NCBI GenBank assembly: GCA_902774165.1
Contig: CACYHJ010000182.1
Coordinates: 1 to 5,743, forward strand
Reading direction: 5' to 3'
DNA length: 5,743 nucleotides
Source: Oscillospiraceae bacterium
Lineage (GTDB): Bacteria > Bacillota > Clostridia > Oscillospirales > Acutalibacteraceae
Shown here: piece by piece, positions 1 through 5,153 of the stretch
Layout of the letters: the number at the start of each line of letters is the position of its first letter
Position numbering within the stretch: position 1 is the stretch's first letter
Translations under genes and position numbers: made by a program
Notes under the pieces: generated by a model
Told to the model about the DNA's origin: nothing
The model's input: only the letters and a program-made list of their open reading frames with translations
The model's database searches: none

Positions 1-384
1 AAAACCTGGGAAGAGGAAGACGTCAAGGTCGAGGAGTTTATGGTCGACGACGCGGAATACGTCGTCGTGGCTTACGGCATCGCGTCCCGCGTGTCCAAGG
101 AGGCGGTACTGCAGCTGCGCTCCGAGGGCGTCAAAATCGGCATGATCCGCCCGATCACGCTGTTCCCGTTCCCGAAAAAGAGCATAGACGGTCTCGATTA
201 TTCCCGCGTCAAAGCGATCATCGACATTGAAATGACGATCCCTGCGCAGATGCGCGACGATATCGAACTGCAGGTCAAGGGCCGGTGCCCGGTGTACGAA
301 TACGGCCGCAGCGGCGGCTGCCTGCTGGACGACGAGGGCGTCTACGAGGCGATTCAGGAGATTATCAGCGGAGGTGAGGAATAA
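1..384 (+). CDS. korA: 2-oxoacid:ferredoxin oxidoreductase alpha subunit (VorB/KorA family), C-terminal part
   Basis: This is the 3' end of a gene that begins before the window; the frame is open from base 1 and 127 residues are visible. The fragment matches the C-terminal transketolase-like domain of the alpha subunit. It has a strand-rich D-D-A-E-Y-V-V-V-A-Y-G segment, the R-P-I-T-L-F-P-F-P stretch typical of this family, and a closing R-S-G-G-C-hydrophobic region. In these enzymes the alpha subunit helps bind the oxoacid and CoA and, with the beta subunit, forms the site for oxidative decarboxylation to acyl-CoA with ferredoxin reduction in the cytoplasm. The stop codon overlaps the beta-subunit ATG by one base (TAATG), which implies translational coupling. 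Related clostridial proteins are often called VorB (2-oxoisovalerate); others are KorA (2-oxoglutarate). The fragment does not decide the substrate, so the symbol is nominal. An internal ATG at 40 is not a real start, because the homology continues upstream of it. Confidence 0.9.
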   Translation, partial: KTWEEEDVKVEEFMVDDAEYVVVAYGIASRVSKEAVLQLRSEGVKIGMIRPITLFPFPKKSIDGLDYSRVKAIIDIEMTIPAQMRDDIELQVKGRCPVYEYGRSGGCLLDDEGVYEAIQEIISGGEE

Positions 385-1127
385 TGGCGACCTATAAAAG
401 ACCGGAGTCCATCGCGCAGGCTCCCAGCGGCTATTGCCCCGGCTGCATGCATTCGCTTGCGACGAAGCTGGTTGCCGAAGTGCTCGACGAGCTGGGCCAG
501 GCGGAAAATTCGCTCAACGTGATCTCCGTTGGCTGTTCCGCGCTCAATATTCTTTACTGGGGACAGGACTTCCTTTCCGTCGCCCACGGCAGAGCGCCGG
601 CGGCGGCGACCGGCATCAAGCGCACCAACCCGGAGCGTCTTGTGTTCGCCTATCAGGGCGACGGCGACCTGTGCGCCATCGGCCTTGCGGAGATTATGTC
701 CGCCGCCAACAGAGGCGAAAATTTCACCGTGATCTTCGCGAACAACCAGACCTACGGCATGACCGGCGGCCAGATGGCGCCCACCACGCTGATCGGTCAG
801 AAGACCACCACCTCGGTCTACGGCAGAGACCCGCAGACGACCGGCTACCCGATGAAAATGTGCGAGCTGATCTCGACGCTGGAAGCGCCGGTTTTCGTCG
901 CAAGATACGCGCTCAATTCTCCGAAGGGCGTCAACGACGCGCGCAAGGGCATCAAAAAGGCGTTTCAGCTGCAGCTGGCAGGCAAGGGCTTTACGTTCGT
1001 GGAGCTTCTGACAAACTGCCCGACCAACTGGAAAATGTCGCCGCTTCAGACCCTTGAGTATATGAATACCAACACGATCCCTTATTTCAAACCGGGAATC
1101 TATAAGGATACGGAGGTTGACGGGTGA
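384..1127 (+). CDS. korB: 2-oxoacid:ferredoxin oxidoreductase beta subunit (TPP-binding)
   Basis: This 247-residue protein is full length for a Kor/Vor beta subunit. The thiamine diphosphate/Mg motif is visible as G92-D-G-D followed 25 residues later by N120-N121, and then Q-T-Y-G-M-T-G-G-Q, which is typical of the family. Four cysteines, C18 and C21 (in C-P-G-C), C51 (in V-G-C-S) and C212 (in T-N-C-P), match in order and spacing the ligands that hold the single [4Fe-4S] cluster in related two-domain oxidoreductases. The subunit therefore carries the cofactor that attacks the oxoacid and the cluster that takes the electrons before ferredoxin. The start ATG overlaps the alpha-subunit stop and follows a strong GGAGGTGAGG ribosome binding site at 370-379. 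The residue after C-P-G-C is Met-His where Gly-His is common. Substrate choice between 2-oxoglutarate and branched-chain oxoacids cannot be read from the sequence, so the symbol is nominal. Confidence 0.95.
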   Translation: MATYKRPESIAQAPSGYCPGCMHSLATKLVAEVLDELGQAENSLNVISVGCSALNILYWGQDFLSVAHGRAPAAATGIKRTNPERLVFAYQGDGDLCAIGLAEIMSAANRGENFTVIFANNQTYGMTGGQMAPTTLIGQKTTTSVYGRDPQTTGYPMKMCELISTLEAPVFVARYALNSPKGVNDARKGIKKAFQLQLAGKGFTFVELLTNCPTNWKMSPLQTLEYMNTNTIPYFKPGIYKDTEVDG

Positions 1128-1696
1128 TGAAAAAATCATTTGTGTTTTCCGGCTCCGGCGGACAGGGCATCATGAGCGCCGGCATCACGCTGGCGCACAC
1201 GGCGATCGATATGGGCAAGCATGCGACGTATCTGCCGGAATACGGCCCCGAGCAGCGCGGCGGCAGCGCCAAGTGCACGGTCGTGGTGGACGACGACTTT
1301 ATCGTCTCCCCGCTGCCGAGAATGTGCGACAACCTGATCGTGATGAACGAGCAGGCGTATAAAAAATTCGTCTGGGACGTGAAAAGCGGCGGCATCCTGC
1401 TGCTGAATTCCAGCCGGGTCAAGCTGCCCGTTGAGGTGGACGGCGAGGTGATCGACCGGGACGACGTGACCTATATCTGCGCGCCCGTGGACGATATCGC
1501 CCTTGAGATCGGCAACGCGAAAATCGCGAATATCATTCTGCTGGGGATCCTGATCGGCGCGACGGGAATCGTCTCCCGCGATACTCTTGCGGTTTCTCTG
1601 GAAGAAAAATTCAGGGATAAAAAGCCCGGCGTGCTCGAAATGAACCTGAAAGCCCTTGACAGAGGCATTGAAATCGGGTTAGAATATAAGAAATAA
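1127..1696 (+). CDS. korC: 2-oxoacid:ferredoxin oxidoreductase gamma subunit
   Basis: This 189-residue protein belongs to the pyruvate/ketoisovalerate oxidoreductase catalytic (gamma) domain family. It opens with a short strand and the glycine-rich loop F-S-G-S-G-G-Q-G (residues 7-14), followed by Y-G-P-E-Q-R-G-G-S-A-K-C (residues 39-50), the hallmark of this subunit. In the family this domain contributes to CoA binding and subunit assembly. ATG at 1127 was chosen: it overlaps the beta-subunit stop by one base (TGATG) and lies 10 nt after GGAGG at 1112-1116. A GTG at 1124, 7 nt after the same site, is an alternative that would add one residue. The C-terminal half (helices, then K-F-R-D-K-K-P-G-V-L-E-M-N) is ordinary for the family and there is no sign of truncation. 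The gene forms one operon with the subunit genes upstream and the small gene 24 bp downstream. The symbol is nominal because the substrate is unknown. Confidence 0.93.
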   Translation: MKKSFVFSGSGGQGIMSAGITLAHTAIDMGKHATYLPEYGPEQRGGSAKCTVVVDDDFIVSPLPRMCDNLIVMNEQAYKKFVWDVKSGGILLLNSSRVKLPVEVDGEVIDRDDVTYICAPVDDIALEIGNAKIANIILLGILIGATGIVSRDTLAVSLEEKFRDKKPGVLEMNLKALDRGIEIGLEYKK

Positions 1697-1720
1697 TCAA
1701 TTTTCGGGAGGAAAGAAATC

Positions 1721-2050
1721 ATGGCAAAAATCGGAATCGGCACCTGGGCTGGCAAAATCAACGTCAGAATCGCCCGCGGCGAGGTCAAGTTCACCATTTC
1801 GGAGGATGAAAACGGCGAGTATAAAATCAAAGTTGATCTTCCCGGCGCTCTCAGGACCGCCAAAATCAAATTCATGAACCTGGTGGAAGAGGCCGACGGC
1901 AAGACCATCTCCGGCGAGGGCACCATCAGCGTGCTGCCCGGCAGAAAGCTGACCGGCGCGTTCACGTTCGAGGAGGATACCTTTGTCGGCGAGATCAAAG
2001 CGCCCGTGGTCGGCAGAATTCAGATCACAGAGGGCCACAGAATCGCCTGA
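1721..2050 (+). CDS. Hypothetical 109-residue beta-rich protein, last gene of the oxidoreductase operon
   Basis: I do not recognise this protein. It is 109 residues with no signal peptide, no membrane segment and no cysteine. The sequence alternates charged and hydrophobic residues in short stretches separated by turns such as D-E-N-G, D-G-K and L-P-G-R-K. This suggests a small, almost entirely beta-strand fold (barrel or sandwich), possibly a ligand-binding type, but that is inference. The start ATG follows a strong GGGAGG site at 1706-1711 with 9 nt spacing. The gene lies 24 bp after the gamma subunit on the same strand and directly before a good terminator, so it is probably co-transcribed with the oxidoreductase. 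Codon use is like that of its neighbours. A link to the enzyme (assembly, stability or substrate handling) is suggested only by position. Confidence 0.8.
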   Translation: MAKIGIGTWAGKINVRIARGEVKFTISEDENGEYKIKVDLPGALRTAKIKFMNLVEEADGKTISGEGTISVLPGRKLTGAFTFEEDTFVGEIKAPVVGRIQITEGHRIA

Positions 2051-2061
2051 CAATATGAAAC

Positions 2062-2090
2062 AAATGCCGGGGTCATTTCCGGCATTTTTT
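2062..2090 (+). terminator. Intrinsic terminator of the oxidoreductase operon
   Basis: A perfect inverted repeat has arms AAATGCCGG (2062-2070) and CCGGCATTT (2079-2087) around an 8-base loop. A run of six T (2085-2090) follows the GC-rich part of the stem. It begins 11 bases after the stop codon of the small hypothetical gene, which is the usual position for a rho-independent terminator. Confidence 0.9.
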
Positions 2091-2106
2091 CGTATCATAC
2101 TGTTGC

Positions 2107-2140
2107 AAAAAAACAGCCTCTGTCCTTGCGACAAAGGCTG
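2107..2140 (-). terminator. Intrinsic terminator of the ketopantoate-reductase-family gene
   Basis: Read on the minus strand, CAGCCTTTGTC (2140-2130) pairs with GACAGAGGCTG (2124-2114) around the loop GCAAG. This is an 11-bp stem with a single G-U pair, followed by seven T (2113-2107). On the plus strand no T-run follows the hairpin, so it acts mainly on minus-strand transcripts. It lies 37 bases past the stop codon at 2178. Confidence 0.9.
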
Positions 2141-2177
2141 CCATGTGCAGTGATCAACCGTTCCGGCTGAAATATGG

Positions 2178-3203
2178 TCAGATCAGGTCTTTGAATTCGT
2201 CGAGATTGTCCGCGCTCATTTCGCGCTGCCCGTTTTCGATCTCGCGGATCATGCTTGTCAGCAGGGAATTGACCGGCGCGTCAACGCCGTTCTCCTTGGC
2301 GACCCGCGCCAGGAAGCCGTTGAAGATGTCGATCTCGGTCTTCTCGCCGCGCAGCAGCGATTGCAGCGTCGAGGGCTTGACCGAGGCGTATTTTCCCTTG
2401 CCGACAATCTTTACCACGAGCTTGCAGACGCTGTTGTACCACTTCGCGTCAGAGAGCATCAGCAGACGGTAATCCAGCAGAAGGCCGTATTTCGGCACGC
2501 TGATTCCCTGCGCCTTCGCGATATGCATTCCCTCGCGGGCGATGGCAAGGAACAGATCCTGCGCGCGCTTGTCGTCAAGGATCTCGCCCAGCGTTTTGCC
2601 TGTGATGGCGGCCGTGGCGTTGATGCAGCAGTTGATGATCAGCTTGGAATACTGCTTGTTGATCAGACACGGCGTGATCTGGGTCTTGAGAACCGCGTTG
2701 TACATCTTGCAGAGCGTTTCCAGCTCCGGGGTCGTGCCGCCGTCCAGCATGCCGATGAACATTTCGCCGCCGCTGGTCATTTCGATCTCCGTCGAGCTGT
2801 GCTTTGTGGCGCCGAACCCGATCATGCAGCCCACCGCGCGGTCTTTGCCGACGATCTCGGCGAGCTCCGCGGTGCAGATGCCGTTCTGCATGCCGACGAT
2901 CAGCGTTTTTTCGTGTGTGTAGGGGAGAATGTTCTGCGCGACCGTTTTCAGGTGCATATATTTCACGCAGATGATCACGTAATCGTATTTTTTCACAAGC
3001 GCTTCCGTGCCGGCGTATACAGTGGGATAGGCGTATTTTTCTCCCCGCGCTCCGGTCAGATGAAGCCCCTTTTGCGCGATCTCTTCCGCGGCGCCGGGGA
3101 AGACCTCAAGAACGTCAATCTGATAGCCCGCGGTGCTCATCAGCGCCGCAAGCGTGCCGCCGATCGCGCCCGCGCCGACGATCAAAGTTTTGGTTGTGTT
3201 CAT
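2178..3203 (-). CDS. Ketopantoate reductase (ApbA/PanE) family protein
   Basis: This 341-residue protein is an NADPH-dependent reductase of the 2-dehydropantoate 2-reductase family, which in E. coli makes pantoate for coenzyme A synthesis. The N-terminal Rossmann domain has the nucleotide loop G10-A-G-A-I-G-G16. The residues equivalent to the known catalytic set are visible: N107 in Q-N-G, K187 in Y-S-K-L-I-I-N-C, and E290 in T-E-I-D-x2-N-G-F. The protein is about 40 residues longer than E. coli PanE (303), largely in the helical C-terminal domain around residues 240-285 (W-Y-N-S-V-C-K to K-Y-A-S-V-K-P-S), as in a divergent subgroup of the family. GGAG at 3218-3215 lies 11 nt before the ATG. 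The gene is monocistronic, with its own promoter and terminator, and no panB, panC or panD is nearby. Pantoate formation is therefore possible, but reduction of another 2-oxoacid is equally open, and no symbol is assigned. Confidence 0.9.
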   Translation of the reverse strand: MNTTKTLIVGAGAIGGTLAALMSTAGYQIDVLEVFPGAAEEIAQKGLHLTGARGEKYAYPTVYAGTEALVKKYDYVIICVKYMHLKTVAQNILPYTHEKTLIVGMQNGICTAELAEIVGKDRAVGCMIGFGATKHSSTEIEMTSGGEMFIGMLDGGTTPELETLCKMYNAVLKTQITPCLINKQYSKLIINCCINATAAITGKTLGEILDDKRAQDLFLAIAREGMHIAKAQGISVPKYGLLLDYRLLMLSDAKWYNSVCKLVVKIVGKGKYASVKPSTLQSLLRGEKTEIDIFNGFLARVAKENGVDAPVNSLLTSMIREIENGQREMSADNLDEFKDLI

Positions 3204-3239
3204 TTCTGCTTATTCTCCGTTTCAGTATGATTTATTCTG

Positions 3240-3268
3240 ATTATAAACCTATTCCGGTATGATGTCAA
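3240..3268 (-). promoter_or_regulatory. Consensus sigma-A/sigma-70 promoter for the ketopantoate-reductase-family gene
   Basis: On the minus strand a perfect TTGACA (-35, 3268-3263) is followed after exactly 17 bases by a perfect TATAAT (-10, 3245-3240). Transcription would start near 3233, giving a leader of about 30 nt before the ATG at 3203. A full match to consensus at optimal spacing implies strong, probably constitutive expression unless it is repressed. Confidence 0.9.
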
Positions 3269-3313
3269 GAAAATGCCACAATCTTCTGTCGGATTTCCTG
3301 TTTTTTGTAATTT

Positions 3314-3352
3314 TAATATACATAACATTTAAATAATGTTCAATAATATACA
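3314..3352. repeat. Direct repeat TAATATACA flanking a 17-bp palindrome
   Basis: TAATATACA occurs at 3314-3322 and again at 3344-3352, 30 bp apart. Midway between them is an interrupted palindrome with arms AACATT (3324-3329) and AATGTT (3335-3340) around five bases. The arrangement lies between the two divergent promoters, where an operator or upstream element would be expected. Low sequence complexity makes chance matches likely, so this is described as structure, not as a proven site. Confidence 0.35.
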
Positions 3353-3394
3353 AATTGAAAAAATCTGATATTGACTAATTGCGCGTTTTCAATT
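3353..3394. repeat. 9-bp inverted repeat bracketing the -35 box of the rightward promoter
   Basis: AATTGAAAA at 3353-3361 and its exact reverse complement TTTTCAATT at 3386-3394 flank the -35 element, and the right arm touches the first base of the -10 box. The arm centres are 33 bp apart, about three helical turns, so a regulator could bind both on one face of the DNA. The tract is AT-rich, so chance is a real alternative. An operator role is only inferred. Confidence 0.4.
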
Positions 3395-3399
3395 ACAAT
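3371..3399 (+). promoter_or_regulatory. Sigma-A type promoter for the GH3/condensation operon
   Basis: TTGACT (-35, 3371-3376) and TACAAT (-10, 3394-3399) each differ from consensus at one base and are separated by the optimal 17 bases. The predicted start is near 3406, with a leader of about 35 nt that includes the AAGAGGTG ribosome binding site (3428-3435). The promoter points away from the ketopantoate-reductase-family gene and starts the rightward operon. Confidence 0.82.
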
Positions 3400-3440
3400 G
3401 TGTTTATGTAATATCCGATTTTGATTTAAGAGGTGTCGTT

Positions 3441-5132
3441 ATGGGTCTTGATAAGATCATTATGAAAGCCGGCGTAATCTCCGGCAGACTTGTTTACCGC
3501 GGGTTCGAGCATTTCACTTCAAACGCCGGCGAGACGCAGAAAAAACTGCTGCAGAAGCTGATGAAGGATAACGCGAACACGGAATACGGCAAAAAATATG
3601 ATTTTGCGCATATCACCACGCCGGAGGAATACCGTGAAAAGGTGCCTTACAGCACCTACGCGGATTATGACGAATACGTGCAGCGCATGATCAAAGGCGA
3701 GCACGATCTGATCACCTCGGCGAAGATCCGCCGCTACGTGGAAACCTCCGGCAGCTCCGGCACGCCGAAAATCGTTCCCATTTCCGCCAAAGCTTCCTGG
3801 TACGTATACTGCATGGGCTTTCTGGGCCCCGTCGCCTGCGTCGATAAGCTTTACCGTTCGCAGGGCAGAAGAATGTCGCTGACCAAGGGCATGATGTCCT
3901 GGATTATTATGGAGCACCGGTTCCCCAACGGCGAAAAGGTCTGCGACGGCGCGAGCATTCCCATCAGCAAGCTCAAATCCATTCTCCCGTTTTATTCCTG
4001 CGTCCCGCGCGAGATCATCTTTGCGCCGAATCCCGATAAGATCGATATCTATTATCTGATCCTTCGCTTTGCGCTCGCCTGCCCGGAGGTCAGCTTCATC
4101 GGGGCGGTTGTGCTCCCGTCGACGGTGGCGATTTTCCAGTATCTTGAAAGCAACTGGGAGCGCCTGTGCGACGATATCGAAGCCGGTACGATCGATGAAT
4201 CAATCATTTTGCCGGAAAAAATGCGCAAAGCGCTCGAGCGGAAGGTCAAGGCGGATCCGCGCCGCGCCCGGTTCCTGCGCGAGGAATTTGCGAAGGGCTT
4301 TGAAGACCCGATCGGCCCGCGCATCTGGAAAAACCTCAGCTGGGCTTACGGCATGGCGGGCGGAACGCTTGCCGACTACGCCATGCGCATCAAACGGTAC
4401 GTGGGCGAGAATATCCCGGTGCATAAATTCGGATACGGCGCTTCGGAGGGTTATTTTGCGATCCCGCTGACGCCGGAGGCGGACGACGCGGTCATGCTGC
4501 CGAAGAGCAATTATTTCGAGTTTATCCCCCGCGACCCGGAGGAGGGCGACACCCCGAAGCTGATGACCGAGGTTCAGGAGGGCAAGGAATATGAGGTGCT
4601 GCTCACGAACCTTTCCGGCTTCTACCGTTATAAATTGGGCGACGTGATTAAGGTCACCGGCTTCCATCATGACGCGCCCATCGTGAAGTTTATGTACCGC
4701 GCGAATATCATGCTTAACCTTTGCGACGAAAAAACGACGCAGCTGATGCTCGACAACGCCATGAACGCCTTCCGTGAGGAAACCGGCATCAATTACCAGA
4801 GCTACAGCGTCTACGGGAATATGGAGGCCGAGACCCCGAATTACATCGTCCTGATCGAGACGGATCAGAAAACGCAGATCAACGAAGAGCTGCGGGAGCT
4901 TGCCGCCCGGACGTTCGACGAGAAAATGCAGGAGAACAACATTGAGTACGCCCGCTACCGGGTCAACAATACGCTGATGCAGGCGGACGCGCACTTCATC
5001 AGGCCCGGTTCCTTCGACGAATATCGGCATATGCTGCAGGAAATGGGCAGAGATACCAATCAGCTCAAGCCGGTTACGATCCTGAACTCCGACAAGAAGA
5101 AGGAATTCTTCTTCGACCGTGTGATTCTTTGA
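3441..5132 (+). CDS. GH3 family adenylating enzyme (acyl-acid amido synthetase fold)
   Basis: This 563-residue protein is full length for the GH3 family, part of the adenylate-forming (ANL) superfamily. In plants GH3 enzymes activate acids such as indole-acetate or jasmonate with ATP and join them to amino acids. The three ATP/AMP-binding motifs are visible: T102-S-G-S-S-G-T-P-K110, Y332-G-A-S-E-G337, and Y395-R-Y-x2-G-D401. The N-terminal part (N-T-E-Y-G-K-K-Y-D-F and V-P-Y-S-T-Y-A-D-Y) is also typical. No membrane segment or signal peptide is seen, so it should be cytoplasmic. The start at 3441 follows AAGAGGTG by 5 nt. It is the first gene after a good promoter and lies 21 bp before a condensation-domain-like gene, which suggests that an activated acid is passed to amide or ester formation. 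The acid and the acceptor cannot be predicted, and the bacterial members are poorly characterised. Any role in auxin metabolism is unsupported. Confidence 0.92.
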   Translation: MGLDKIIMKAGVISGRLVYRGFEHFTSNAGETQKKLLQKLMKDNANTEYGKKYDFAHITTPEEYREKVPYSTYADYDEYVQRMIKGEHDLITSAKIRRYVETSGSSGTPKIVPISAKASWYVYCMGFLGPVACVDKLYRSQGRRMSLTKGMMSWIIMEHRFPNGEKVCDGASIPISKLKSILPFYSCVPREIIFAPNPDKIDIYYLILRFALACPEVSFIGAVVLPSTVAIFQYLESNWERLCDDIEAGTIDESIILPEKMRKALERKVKADPRRARFLREEFAKGFEDPIGPRIWKNLSWAYGMAGGTLADYAMRIKRYVGENIPVHKFGYGASEGYFAIPLTPEADDAVMLPKSNYFEFIPRDPEEGDTPKLMTEVQEGKEYEVLLTNLSGFYRYKLGDVIKVTGFHHDAPIVKFMYRANIMLNLCDEKTTQLMLDNAMNAFREETGINYQSYSVYGNMEAETPNYIVLIETDQKTQINEELRELAARTFDEKMQENNIEYARYRVNNTLMQADAHFIRPGSFDEYRHMLQEMGRDTNQLKPVTILNSDKKKEFFFDRVIL

Positions 5133-5153
5133 TGCATAAGGAAGGATAACAAT

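Noticed and set aside
354..1139. 261-codon open frame on the minus strand opposite the beta subunit gene
   Set aside because: It is antisense to a well-supported oxidoreductase subunit; the translation is Arg/His-rich and matches no family I recognise. It is a codon-bias shadow.
2361..3230. 289-codon plus-strand open frame opposite the ketopantoate-reductase-family gene
   Set aside because: The minus-strand protein has a Rossmann motif, catalytic residues, a consensus promoter and a terminator. The plus-strand frame has none of these and an Arg/His/Asp-rich composition typical of shadows.
3204..3440. Possible small RNA, riboswitch or short gene in the AT-rich intergenic region
   Set aside because: Both predicted leaders are only about 30-35 nt, too short for a riboswitch. 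No GC-rich hairpin with a T-run and no credible start with a ribosome binding site other than those of the flanking genes was seen.
5144..5153. GGATAACAAT, resembling half of the lac operator
   Set aside because: It is simply the ribosome binding site and spacer of the condensation-like gene. There is no matching second half-site and no LacI-type gene in the window.
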